Origin: Bog-756 sp963769765 | GTDB taxonomy: Bacteria > Actinomycetota > Acidimicrobiia > Acidimicrobiales > RAAP-2 | Reading direction: 5' to 3' | DNA length: 64,000 bases | Assembly (NCBI GenBank): GCA_963769765.1 | Contig: CAVYNA010000006.1 | Span: forward strand, 308,436 to 372,435 | Shown here: piece by piece, positions 25,903-33,907 of the stretch | How positions within the stretch are numbered: position 1 is the stretch's first letter | How the letters are laid out: each line of letters begins with the position of its first letter | Notes under the pieces: generated by a model | Told to the model about the DNA's origin: nothing | Seen by the model: the letters and a program-made list of their open reading frames with translations, nothing else | The model's database searches: none | Translations under genes and position numbers: made by a program

Positions 25903-26499
25903 GTGGCGGGGGCACCACTTCGCATCGGGATCTTCGGGGGCACCTTCGACCCGGTCCACACCGCGCACCTCGAGGTCGCCCAGGCGGTCCGCGTCCGCCT
26001 CGGGCTCGACCGCATGCTCCTGGTCGTTGCAAACGACCCGTGGCAGAAGCCCGAACGCCCGCTGAGCTCGGCCGAGGACCGCTACGCCGTGGTCGAGGCC
26101 GCGACCGTCGAGTGGCCGGGCCTCGAACCGTGCCGCCTCGAGCTCGACCGCGGCGGTCCGTCGTACACCGTCGAGACCGTCGACGCGCTCCGAGAGGAGG
26201 CCCCCGACGCCGAGCTCTTCCTCGTGGTCGGCTCCGACGTGGTCGCGGACCTCCCCACCTGGAAGGACGAGCCGAGACTTCGCACCCTGGTGACGCTCGT
26301 GATCGTTCGACGAGCGGGAGGGCCGGTCGTCGACCCGCCGCCAGGCTGGCGGGCCGTGACGGTGCCGGTGGTCGCGCCGGACGTCTCGAGCACCGAGCTG
26401 CGGGCGCAGCTCGAAGCCGGGGAATCGGTGCTCGGTCTGGTCCCCGAGGCGGCGATCCGTTGCATCTCCGAGCGCGGTCTGTACGCTACGAGGAGATGA
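25903..26499 (+). CDS. nadD: Nicotinate-nucleotide adenylyltransferase
   Basis: Adenylates NaMN to NaAD in NAD synthesis. The 198 residues have the nucleotidyltransferase motif GIFGGTFDPVHTAHL and the C-terminal SSTELR motif. GTG 25903 lies 2 bp after the oxidoreductase gene; the stop overlaps the next ATG. nadD followed closely by rsfS is a widely conserved arrangement, here with one small gene between. Confidence 0.95.
   Translation: MAGAPLRIGIFGGTFDPVHTAHLEVAQAVRVRLGLDRMLLVVANDPWQKPERPLSSAEDRYAVVEAATVEWPGLEPCRLELDRGGPSYTVETVDALREEAPDAELFLVVGSDVVADLPTWKDEPRLRTLVTLVIVRRAGGPVVDPPPGWRAVTVPVVAPDVSSTELRAQLEAGESVLGLVPEAAIRCISERGLYATRR
26482..26487 (+). promoter_or_regulatory. Possible internal -10 box before the small membrane protein gene
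   Basis: TACGCT lies 8 nt before ATG 26496 inside the end of nadD. An AGGAG ribosome-binding site is also present, so both read-through and a separate start are possible. Confidence 0.3.
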
Positions 26500-26855
26500 G
26501 TGTGCAGGCGACGCCATCCGGCGCAGCCCCGGGGCAGGGGACGGTCACGGTCGACCCGGTGACGCACGAGCCGCCGCTCACCGGGTTCGACGGGGCGGCC
26601 GGCCCGGTCGGCGAGGCCGGTCGACGGGAGCTCCGGGCGGCGCGGCGCCAGCGTCGCCGACTCGCCATGTGGTGCGCTGCCTTCGTCGCCGTCTGCCTCG
26701 TGCTCACCGTCGTCGTGGTGGGGATCGCCCGGGCCCGCCCGCCCGGTCCCCAGGTCGTGCAGACGACCGCGACGGCGATCGTCGGCGGCGCGCCCGCGCC
26801 GCAGGCACCGTTCGACTCCCGCGGCACCCAGCCGCCGGAAGGAGGCCATCGTTGA
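26496..26855 (+). CDS. Small single-pass membrane protein of unknown function
   Basis: 119 residues. A Pro/Gly/Thr-rich N-terminal ~45 residues, a basic patch (RRELRAARRQRRRL), one transmembrane helix at about 56-80 (AMWCAAFVAVCLVLTVVVVG), and an Ala/Pro-rich tail of about 40 residues. The positive-inside rule would leave the N-terminus cytoplasmic. ATG 26496 overlaps the nadD stop, and its stop overlaps the rsfS TTG start, so translation is coupled on both sides. I do not recognise the family. Its position between nadD and rsfS is reminiscent of the LytR-type or small membrane proteins sometimes found there. Confidence 0.7.
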   Translation: MSVQATPSGAAPGQGTVTVDPVTHEPPLTGFDGAAGPVGEAGRRELRAARRQRRRLAMWCAAFVAVCLVLTVVVVGIARARPPGPQVVQTTATAIVGGAPAPQAPFDSRGTQPPEGGHR

Positions 26856-27253
26856 TCTCGACCGCTGCGACCCCGACCCTCGACGAGGAGGACCCCCCCG
26901 TGCCCGCCAGCTGCCTGCTCGCCGCCCGCGCAGCCGACGCCAAGTCCGGTGACCGGACGGTGGTGCTCGCGATGGGGCGTCTGCTCGGGCTCGTCGACGC
27001 GTTCGTGATCACGAGTGGGAGGAACCACCGTCAAGTGCGGACCATCGTGGACGAGGTCGAGCGGCAGTTGAAGGTGGCCCACGGGGTGGCACCGGTTTCG
27101 GTCGAAGGGCTCGACGACGCACGGTGGGTCCTCATCGACTACGGGGACTTCCTCGTCCACGTGTTCCTCGACGAGGCTCGCGACTTCTACGACCTCGAGC
27201 ACCTCTGGTCGGGCGCGCCCCGCATCGAGTGGGAGCCGGCCGACTGCTCCTGA
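26852..27253 (+). CDS. rsfS: Ribosome silencing factor RsfS
   Basis: Binds L14 and blocks 30S-50S joining under starvation. The conserved core is LLAARAADAKSGDRTVVLAM, DAFVITSGRNHRQVRTIVDE, WVLIDYGDFLVHVFLDEARD and FYDLEHLW. I chose TTG 26852, which overlaps the previous stop and has GGAGG 6 nt upstream (133 residues). GTG 26900, with GAGGAGG 8 nt upstream, would give a 117-residue protein closer to the usual family N-terminus and is a real alternative. Confidence 0.9.
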   Translation: MISTAATPTLDEEDPPVPASCLLAARAADAKSGDRTVVLAMGRLLGLVDAFVITSGRNHRQVRTIVDEVERQLKVAHGVAPVSVEGLDDARWVLIDYGDFLVHVFLDEARDFYDLEHLWSGAPRIEWEPADCS

Positions 27254-27271
27254 CCGGCACGCCGTCCCACG

Positions 27272-27874
27272 TCAGCCGGGCGGGGCCTGCGGCGCGTAGG
27301 CGGTGCGGTCGACGGGACCGGGGACCTGGACGCCGCTCGCGGTCGGGACCTCGATGGGCTGGCCCGCGATCTGGAAGTCGACGCCGGTCACCCCGGCCTG
27401 CTGGGTCGCGGTGAACACCACCTGGGCGATCGCGAGCGTCTGGTCGGGACCCACCACCTGCACGGGGTTGGACGTGAAGTCGACCGTGGCGATGCCGGCG
27501 GTCACGGTGGCGCTCACCCGCACGTGCGTCCCGGTGAGGAAGCTCTGGTACCCGGCCGCCGACTCGGCGGCGGTCGGCCCGCCGAGCAGGGCGGTCAGGA
27601 TCTGCGTCAGGTTGGCAGGCAGCGCGATGTCCCGCTGGACCGCGACGAGCGTCTGGGTCGGTGCCACGAGGAAGATCGGCTCAGGTGCGACCACCGTCGG
27701 TGGCGCGGTCGTCGTGGGGACCGACGACGACGGGTTCAAGAGGTTGAACGGGACGTCGGCCTTGGCGATCGCAGTCGGCCCGCCTCCGGATGGGACTCCG
27801 CACCCCCCGGTGAGCGCGAGGAGCGTCGCCACTGCCGCCACGTGCAGAGCGCTCGACCGCCGGCGCCGGGTCAC
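27272..27874 (-). CDS. GerMN domain lipoprotein, LpqB-like
   Basis: 200 residues with a lipoprotein signal (RRRRSSALHVAAVATLLALT then GGC, C25 lipidated), a Pro/Thr linker, and a GerMN domain (LTALLGGPTAAESAAGYQSF; TVDFTSNPVQVVGPDQTLAI; QVVFTATQQAGV). LpqB of mycobacteria and streptomycetes has the same GerMN domain plus a C-terminal propeller and modulates the MtrAB two-component system. This protein lacks the propeller but is encoded right after mtrB-like and mtrA-like genes, overlapping the kinase gene by 4 bp, so an accessory role to that kinase is likely. Confidence 0.8.
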   Translation of the reverse strand: MTRRRRSSALHVAAVATLLALTGGCGVPSGGGPTAIAKADVPFNLLNPSSSVPTTTAPPTVVAPEPIFLVAPTQTLVAVQRDIALPANLTQILTALLGGPTAAESAAGYQSFLTGTHVRVSATVTAGIATVDFTSNPVQVVGPDQTLAIAQVVFTATQQAGVTGVDFQIAGQPIEVPTASGVQVPGPVDRTAYAPQAPPG

Positions 27875-29364
27875 GACGTGTCCTCGGGGGCGACGTCGTC
27901 GCCCTGCAGCGGGAGCTCGACGACGAACCGGTTGCCGTGGCCGGGCGCGTCCTCGCTCCAGACCCGACCGCCGTGGAGCCGTACGTGCTCGGCGACGAGG
28001 GAGAGCCCGAGACCGGTGCCGTGGCTGGACGCCCGCTGTCCGGCGCGTCCGCCGCGGTAGAAGCGGTCGAAGATGTGCTGGCGCTCGAGCGGGGGGATCC
28101 CGGGCCCGTCGTCCTCGACGATCACCCGGATTGTCCGGGGCGCGCCGGGCGTGTCGTCTGGTGCCGGGTGGGGGACGACCATGACCCGGCTCACCCCACC
28201 GGCGTAGGACGACGCGTTGTCGACCAGGTTCGCCATCACCCGCTCGAAGCGGCGCTTGTCCACGCGCAGCCGGAGACCCTCGATGCCCGGCCCGATCTCG
28301 ACCGGAAAGGAGGCTGCGGTCCGTCGGCCCACCTCACCGACCGGTGCCGTCGCGGCGACGGATTGACGGACCAGCTCGCCCGGGTCCACCTCGTCGAGGG
28401 AGAGCTCGGCCGACCCCGCGTCGAACCGCGAGATCTCGAGCAGGTCGTCGACCATGCGGGTGAACCGCCGGAGATCGGCGTCGAGCAGGTCGAGCGCGCG
28501 TTGGGCTCGGGGATCGAGCTCGCCGCGGTGCCCTTCGAGGACGCCGACCGTGGCGACGAGTGTCGTGAGCGGCGAGCGGAGCTCGTGGCTCACGTCCGAA
28601 GTGAACCGGGCCTCGCGCTCGATGCGTGCCTGGAGGTTGGCGGTCATCTGGTTGAAGGCGGACGCAAGCTCCTGGAGGTCGACGTCGTCACCGGCCTCGA
28701 CCCGGGTGTCGAGGTCACCCCCCGCGATGGCGACCGCCGCGTCCGTCACGTCGGCGAGGGGACGGAGCGCGCGCGAGCTCGCCCAGCGGCCGACGGCTGC
28801 GCCGGCGACGGTGGTCACCAACGCAGCCGCGGCGAGCGCGAACGCGAGCGCACGAAGGGTGCCCGCCAACTCCTCGAGCGAGAAGACCTCGAAGTAGGCC
28901 GAGTGGACGGCCGGCAGCGGCACTCCGACCACCAGCTGGGGTGTGCCGGCGATCGTGAAGAACTGCGAGGACGGCGTGCCCGCCAGGACGAGGTCGCGCT
29001 CTGCCGTCGGGATCGCGGACTGGCTCACCGAGATGGACGTCGCATACCACTGGCCGCCGGTGTGGAGGACGGAAAGTGAGCCGGGCAGGGTGTCGACCGA
29101 ACCGATCAACTGGTTGACCTGGGTTCCGGGTGAGCGCAGCGCGTTCTGGATGATCGACGCGTTGGCGAACGCCTGGCGTTGCACGGCGCTCTCACGTTCG
29201 CTGAGGAAGCTCTGACGGGCGGTGAAGTAGGTGATCCCGGCCATGAGAGCCGAGAGCACGAAGGCCCCGATCGCGAACGCGGCGGTCACCCGGGCGCGAA
29301 GTCCGAGCCGGCTGCCCAGCGGGTCGTGCCGACGGCTGCCGCCCGGTGGGTCGGTCGGCTCCAC
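27871..29364 (-). CDS. mtrB: Sensor histidine kinase, MtrB-like
   Basis: 497 residues. Transmembrane helix 1 lies at about 30-50, followed by an extracytoplasmic sensor segment (about 55-165), transmembrane helix 2 (about 170-193), and HAMP with RPLADVTDAAVAIAGGDLDT. The HisKA domain carries phospho-accepting H260 in FTSDVSHELRSPL, and the HATPase domain has N-box NLVDNASSYA, VEDDGPGIPP and GTGLGLSLV. It is transcribed with the response regulator (2-bp gap) upstream and the GerMN lipoprotein downstream. Gene order regulator-kinase-lipoprotein matches mtrA-mtrB-lpqB, which controls cell-wall and division genes; the symbol is by context. Confidence 0.85.
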   Translation of the reverse strand: MEPTDPPGGSRRHDPLGSRLGLRARVTAAFAIGAFVLSALMAGITYFTARQSFLSERESAVQRQAFANASIIQNALRSPGTQVNQLIGSVDTLPGSLSVLHTGGQWYATSISVSQSAIPTAERDLVLAGTPSSQFFTIAGTPQLVVGVPLPAVHSAYFEVFSLEELAGTLRALAFALAAAALVTTVAGAAVGRWASSRALRPLADVTDAAVAIAGGDLDTRVEAGDDVDLQELASAFNQMTANLQARIEREARFTSDVSHELRSPLTTLVATVGVLEGHRGELDPRAQRALDLLDADLRRFTRMVDDLLEISRFDAGSAELSLDEVDPGELVRQSVAATAPVGEVGRRTAASFPVEIGPGIEGLRLRVDKRRFERVMANLVDNASSYAGGVSRVMVVPHPAPDDTPGAPRTIRVIVEDDGPGIPPLERQHIFDRFYRGGRAGQRASSHGTGLGLSLVAEHVRLHGGRVWSEDAPGHGNRFVVELPLQGDDVAPEDTS

Positions 29365-29366
29365 GT

Positions 29367-30044
29367 TCAGACCGCCAGCTTGTAACCCATGCCCCGGACC
29401 GTGAGGATGAAGCGCGGGCTCGCCGGGTCGGACTCGATCTTCGTGCGCAGACGACGGACGTGCACGTCGACGAGCCGACCGTCTCCGAAGTAGTCGTAGC
29501 CCCAGACCCGCTCGAGGAGGTGCTCGCGACTGAGCACCCTGCCCGGGTGGTCGGCGAGCTCACAGAGGAGACGGAACTCGGTGCGGGTGCAGTGGACCTC
29601 CTCGCCGTCCCGGCGCACCACGCCGGCCTCGGGTTCGATCTCGACGTCGCCGAAGGTGAGCGTCGATGCCCCGGGGCCGTCGGGCCGTGACCGTCGGAGC
29701 AGGGCCCGGATGCGGGCGGTGAGCTCCTTCGCGACGAACGGCTTGGTCACGTAGTCGTCGGCACCGGCCTCGAGACCGGCGACCACGTCGTGGGTGTCCG
29801 ACCGCGCCGTGACCATGATGATGGGGACGGTGCTCTGGCGCCGGAGGGTCCTGCAGGCCTCGAAGCCGTCCATGCCGGGCAGCATGAGGTCGATGAGGAC
29901 GAGCTCGGCGGGCTCGTCCGCGAACCTGGCGACCGCGTCCTCCCCGCTGGCCACGCCCTCGGCCGTGTAGCCCTCGTCCTCGAGGGCGAGGCGCATCGAG
30001 GAGCGGATCCGCTCGTCGTCCTCGACGATGAGGATGCGACTCAT
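29367..30044 (-). CDS. mtrA: OmpR-family response regulator, MtrA-like
   Basis: 225 residues. The receiver domain starts MSRILIVEDDERIRSSMRLA, with phospho-acceptor D52 (VLIDLMLPGMDGFE) and the conserved Lys in DDYVTKPF. The winged-helix DNA-binding domain contains TRTEFRLLCELADHPGRVLS, VDVHVRRLRTKIE and VRGMGYKLAV. It is first in the three-gene minus-strand operon with the kinase and lipoprotein. Start ATG 30044. A large GC hairpin lies just upstream (30056-30090), so its promoter must overlap or lie beyond it. Confidence 0.88.
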   Translation of the reverse strand: MSRILIVEDDERIRSSMRLALEDEGYTAEGVASGEDAVARFADEPAELVLIDLMLPGMDGFEACRTLRRQSTVPIIMVTARSDTHDVVAGLEAGADDYVTKPFVAKELTARIRALLRRSRPDGPGASTLTFGDVEIEPEAGVVRRDGEEVHCTRTEFRLLCELADHPGRVLSREHLLERVWGYDYFGDGRLVDVHVRRLRTKIESDPASPRFILTVRGMGYKLAV

Positions 30045-30055
30045 CGTCCGATCAT

Positions 30056-30090
30056 GGCACGGCCCCCCACCCCTGGTGGGCGGCCGTGCC
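30056..30090. terminator. Large GC-rich hairpin between two minus-strand genes
   Basis: GGCACGGCC (30056-30064) pairs with GGCCGTGCC (30082-30090), with an inner CCCACC/GGTGGG stem, giving about 15 bp around a short loop. It begins 3 bp beyond the stop of the solute-binding protein gene (30094) and 11 bp before the response regulator start. It has no T-tract but is strong enough to act as a terminator or RNA-stabilising stem for the solute-binding protein transcript. Confidence 0.55.
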
Positions 30091-30093
30091 CGG

Positions 30094-31776
30094 TCAGGAG
30101 TTGAGCCAGATCTGCGTCGGCCAGATCGCGCCGGTGATGAAGCCGTACGCGGCCTTGCCGTTGGGCGCGGTCGGGTTGTTGAAGTTCTCGACCCGTGGCT
30201 GCGCGCCGATCGACCAGACGGTCCGAGCCGTCCAGATGTAGGGGATGTCGGCGCCCATCAACTTGTTCACCTGCTGGTACGCGGCCGTCCGTTGGGACTG
30301 CCCGGTCGATTGGCGACCCTGGAGAAGCGCTGTCTCCATGGCCGGGTCGCCGTTGCGGGCCATGTTGATCGAGAGCACCGGATTGACGTTGGTCGGGCTC
30401 CAGAAGATGTAGTTGAGGTCGGGGTCGATGGCCCCGAACTGCCGCCACACCTGCGCCTGGAAGGTGCCGAGCAGGGCGAGGTTGATGATCTGGTCCTGCT
30501 GGACCGGGTTGAGCTGCACCTGCATGCCGACGTTCTTGAACTGCTGCTGGAGGTACTCGGCAATCTGGGTCGTGCTCGGATCGGCGACGTGGTTGATGGT
30601 GAAGGAGACCGGCTGGCCGGTCTGGTTCTGGACCTCCTTGACCAACTGGGTCGCCTGGGTCGGGTTGTACGCCGGATAGTTGTTGTCGGAGACGTAGTAG
30701 GGCGAGCCCGAGACGAAGGGGCCGTTCGACGTCGGGTTGACCCCGAGGCCGATGACCTGGGTGTACTGCTGCGAGTTGACCGCCATCGCCGCTGCCTGTC
30801 GGACCTTGAGATTGTCGAAGGGGGGCTTGGCGAGGTTGAGCAGCAGGCAGTCCATGTCGGGCTCGCCGGCAACCTTGGTCGAGTCGTCGATGTATCCGAG
30901 CGAGGTGTCGGCCCGCAACGACTTCGTGACCTGCTGGGTCGAAGTGTGGATGATGTCGACGCTGCCCGACTGGAGGCTCGCGAGCAGCTGGTTCGAGTCG
31001 GGGATCGGCTTGTAGGTGATCGAGTCGAGGTAGGGGAAGCCCGGACGCCAGTAGTGCGCGTTCTTCGTGGCCGTGAAGTGGTCGTTCGGGTTCCAGCTCT
31101 GGAAGACGAAGGGACCGGTCCCGACCGGGTTGGACTGGTTGCCGGTCGCGAGCCAGTTGGGCTCCGCGATGAACGCGACCTGGCCACCGATCCCGCCGGC
31201 CAGGTAGTAGTCGAAGGGGACCCAGGGCGACTTCATGGTGACCGTCACGGTGAGCGCGCTGGTCACGCTGATCGAGGCGATCGTCGTCAACGCGGGTCCG
31301 GTGAGCAATGCGGCCTTCTGGGCGGTGAAGTTGGCGGCGATCGCGGCGCCGTCACAGGGCGCGCCGTTGTGGAAGGTGACGTTCGGGCGCATCGTGATCG
31401 TCCAGACGGTCGCGTCCGCGTTCGGGGTGATCGACTCGGCCAGGTAGGGCAGCACGCTGCCGTCCGTGCCGAGGATGGCGAGCGGGTCGAAGACCGTCCG
31501 CGCATAGAGGATGCCGGTGGTGTCGAAGGTGCCCTTGGTGGGGCTGAACCCCACCTCCTCGGCCTCGACGCCGAAGGTCAGCGAACCCCCCTGCTTGGGG
31601 GTGGCCGTGGACACCCCGTTGGGATGGGTGCCGGTGCCGGTGCTCGTGGAGCCCGATCCGGACGGTGACGAGCTGCACGCGGCGAGCAGCCCGCCGCCGG
31701 TGCCGACGGCGGCGATCCCGACACCGGTAGCGGCGCCTTTCGCCAAGAACGATCGCCGGTCGATTCGGTCTGCCAT
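30094..31776 (-). CDS. ABC transporter substrate-binding lipoprotein, family 5 (peptide/nickel type)
   Basis: 560 residues. The N-terminus combines a twin-arginine motif (DRRSFLAKGAATG) with a lipobox ending AAC at about residue 33, so it is probably Tat-exported and lipid-anchored. The mature protein has the SBP_bac_5 pattern: YARTVFDPLAILGTDGSVLP, LAESITPNADATVWTITMRP, FHNGAPCDGAAIAANF, and C-terminal IPYIWTARTVWSIG. Such proteins bind oligopeptides, nickel or other solutes for an ABC importer. No permease or ATPase gene is adjacent, so this is an orphan component in the window. The ribosome-binding site is AAGGGGG before ATG 31776. Confidence 0.88.
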   Translation of the reverse strand: MADRIDRRSFLAKGAATGVGIAAVGTGGGLLAACSSSPSGSGSTSTGTGTHPNGVSTATPKQGGSLTFGVEAEEVGFSPTKGTFDTTGILYARTVFDPLAILGTDGSVLPYLAESITPNADATVWTITMRPNVTFHNGAPCDGAAIAANFTAQKAALLTGPALTTIASISVTSALTVTVTMKSPWVPFDYYLAGGIGGQVAFIAEPNWLATGNQSNPVGTGPFVFQSWNPNDHFTATKNAHYWRPGFPYLDSITYKPIPDSNQLLASLQSGSVDIIHTSTQQVTKSLRADTSLGYIDDSTKVAGEPDMDCLLLNLAKPPFDNLKVRQAAAMAVNSQQYTQVIGLGVNPTSNGPFVSGSPYYVSDNNYPAYNPTQATQLVKEVQNQTGQPVSFTINHVADPSTTQIAEYLQQQFKNVGMQVQLNPVQQDQIINLALLGTFQAQVWRQFGAIDPDLNYIFWSPTNVNPVLSINMARNGDPAMETALLQGRQSTGQSQRTAAYQQVNKLMGADIPYIWTARTVWSIGAQPRVENFNNPTAPNGKAAYGFITGAIWPTQIWLNS

Positions 31777-31976
31777 GTTCCCCCTTCGGGTCGCGGCCCG
31801 ACGACTTGGGCGCCGGCCTCATCAATTCCACTCCGATGCCCCTCGCCACCTGCGATTCCCTACCAACGGGGTCGTGTGACGCCCTGACGATAGCCCTCGT
31901 GGCCCACGTGCGCTGGCTCTCGCAGCGCCGTCGGGGCCCGTGGTCGCACCATCCCGGATTCGCGGGACCCGGCCGG

Positions 31977-31982
31977 TACGCT
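31977..31982 (+). promoter_or_regulatory. Putative -10 box of the xerD-like gene
   Basis: TACGCT ends 6 nt before GTG 31989 and there is no Shine-Dalgarno sequence, consistent with a leaderless start. The 212-bp gap 31777-31988 also has to hold the divergent promoter of the solute-binding protein gene; no other feature is seen in it. Confidence 0.45.
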
Positions 31983-31988
31983 GCAGGC

Positions 31989-32867
31989 GTGGGATGGGAG
32001 ATCGAGGCGTTCCGCCGGTCGGTCGGAGGGCTCGCACCGACGACGGTGGCCGCGTACGCCGGCGACGTCGAGCGATTTGCCGCGTGGGCGGCCCGTCTGG
32101 ATGTGGACGGTCCGTCCGGGGTCGACCGGATCATGCTCCGCCGGTACCTGGCGAACCTCGCGACGCGGCACTACTCGCGGGCCACCATCTCGCGGACCGC
32201 AGCCTCGCTGCGCTCGTACTTCCAGTGGTGCGGGAGCCGGGGACTCGCCGCGCGGGACCCGTCGGCGCAGTTGACCGCACCGGCGCCCGATTCCCGGCTG
32301 CCCCGGGTCCTCGGCCACGCCGAGCTCGACCGGATGCTCGAGGAGGGACCTGTGGGCCCGGACGGGCCCGACCCCGTCGCCCGCAGGGACCTTGCAGTCC
32401 TCGAGCTGCTCTACGCCAGCGGCATGCGGGTGACCGAGCTCTGCGACCTCGACCTCGACGACCTCGACCTCGACCTCCGGGTGGTCCGGGTGCTCGGGAA
32501 GGGGAGCAAGGAGCGCCGGGTCCTCGTCCACGCAAGGGCCGTGGCCGCGGTCCGTGCGTGGCTCGACGGACCCCGGGCCACGATGGCACGGACCCAGAGC
32601 CCCGGCGCCGCCCTCTTCTACAACCGGCGGGGGAGCCGGCTCGGTCCAAGGGACGTCCGCCGGATCCTCGACCGTCGTGCAACGATCCCGACCCACCCCC
32701 ATGCCCTGCGTCACTCCTTCGCCACCCACCTGCTCGACGGCGGTGCCGATCTGCGCGTGGTGCAGGAATTGCTGGGCCATGCGAGCTTGCAGACCACGCA
32801 GGTCTACACTCATGTAAGTAAGGAGCGCCTGTTGAGGGTGTATGCGGGGACGCATCCACGGGCCTAA
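31989..32867 (+). CDS. xerD: Tyrosine recombinase XerC/XerD
   Basis: Site-specific recombinase resolving chromosome dimers at dif. 292 residues. The N-terminal SAM-like core-binding domain (RSVGGLAPTTVAAYAGDVER) is followed by a catalytic domain with R147 (ASGMRVTEL), K in GKGSKERRV, H238 and R241 (HALRHSFATHLL), H264 (LGHAS) and nucleophile Y273 (QVYTHV). All catalytic residues are present. Its housekeeping context next to rpsB and whiG supports Xer rather than a mobile-element integrase. XerC versus XerD cannot be settled from sequence alone. Confidence 0.88.
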   Translation: MGWEIEAFRRSVGGLAPTTVAAYAGDVERFAAWAARLDVDGPSGVDRIMLRRYLANLATRHYSRATISRTAASLRSYFQWCGSRGLAARDPSAQLTAPAPDSRLPRVLGHAELDRMLEEGPVGPDGPDPVARRDLAVLELLYASGMRVTELCDLDLDDLDLDLRVVRVLGKGSKERRVLVHARAVAAVRAWLDGPRATMARTQSPGAALFYNRRGSRLGPRDVRRILDRRATIPTHPHALRHSFATHLLDGGADLRVVQELLGHASLQTTQVYTHVSKERLLRVYAGTHPRA

Positions 32868-32875
32868 GGGGACAA

Positions 32876-33727
32876 TTGGCTACGGAAGCAGAGACGGCCG
32901 TACAGGGTATTGACCGGCTGTGGGCCGAGTACAAGAAGACCGGCGCGCGGCCGCTACGCGATCAGCTCATCGTCCACTACTCACCGGTTGTCAAGTACGT
33001 CGCGGGTCGCGTGTCGGTGGGACTGCCCCGTCACGTCGAGGAGGCGGACCTCGCGAGCTACGGCATCATCGGGCTCATCGATGCGATCGAACGGTTCGAG
33101 CCGGTCCGCAACATCAAATTCGAGACCTATGCCATCCCCCGGATCAAGGGGGCGATCATCGACGAGCTCCGCTCGATCGACTGGGTGCCTCGGTCGGTTC
33201 GGGCGAAGGCCCGAGCAGTCGAGCAGTCGTACTCCAAGCTCGAGGCCACCCTCCACCGGACGCCGACCGACGCGGAGGTCGCCGCCGATCTCGACATGAG
33301 CGACGCGGAATTCCAGACCGCGCTCCGCAAGATCTCCTTCGTGGGTGTCGTCGCCCTCGACGAGGTCTTCCGCGGTGGCGACCGATCCGACCGCTCGACG
33401 CTCGGTGAGACGCTGCCGGACAGCACGGCGGGTCCGATGGACACCTACGAGGTCAAAGAGACCAAGGAGGCGCTCATCCGCGCGGTCGGCCAGATGGGCG
33501 AGCGCGAGAAGAAGGTCCTCACGCTCTACTACTACGAAGGACTGACCCTCGCCGAGATCGGAGAGATCCTCGGGGTCACCGAGTCCCGGGTGTGCCAGAT
33601 CCACACCAAGGCGGTGCTCCAACTCCGCGCGAAGCTCGCCGACAGACCGGATGGAGTGCCGCGGCGGGCGGACGGCGCCCGGGCCGCGGCCACACCGGCG
33701 GCACCGGTCTCGACGGCGTCGAGGTAG
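32876..33727 (+). CDS. whiG: RNA polymerase sigma factor, FliA/WhiG family
   Basis: 283 residues. Region 2 is EEADLASYGIIGLIDAIERF and IKFETYAIPRIKGAIIDELR, region 3 TPTDAEVAADLDMS, and region 4 LTLYYYEGLTLAEIGEILGV with TESRVCQIHTKA. The sequence IDWVPRSVRAKARAVE is typical of WhiG/FliA. In Streptomyces WhiG starts sporulation and the gene lies near rpsB-tsf, as here; in motile actinobacteria the same family drives flagellar genes. No flagellar genes are in the window. The start is TTG 32876 with AAGGGG 5 nt upstream, 8 bp after the recombinase gene. Confidence 0.88.
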   Translation: MATEAETAVQGIDRLWAEYKKTGARPLRDQLIVHYSPVVKYVAGRVSVGLPRHVEEADLASYGIIGLIDAIERFEPVRNIKFETYAIPRIKGAIIDELRSIDWVPRSVRAKARAVEQSYSKLEATLHRTPTDAEVAADLDMSDAEFQTALRKISFVGVVALDEVFRGGDRSDRSTLGETLPDSTAGPMDTYEVKETKEALIRAVGQMGEREKKVLTLYYYEGLTLAEIGEILGVTESRVCQIHTKAVLQLRAKLADRPDGVPRRADGARAAATPAAPVSTASR

Positions 33728-33907
33728 CGGACCCGCCGACCTCGGGGCCGTGTGGAGCGTCCGGGCCGGGCGCACTACGATGTCGGGGCCTTTCCAACCG
33801 GCGAGGCGGACACGCATCATCGATCATGCACCCGGCCGCGTCCACGGTCGCCCCCGGCTCGGGGGTGCAGCGTCCGGGGTGGAACAACCGTCTAAAGGAG
33901 CAGTCAG

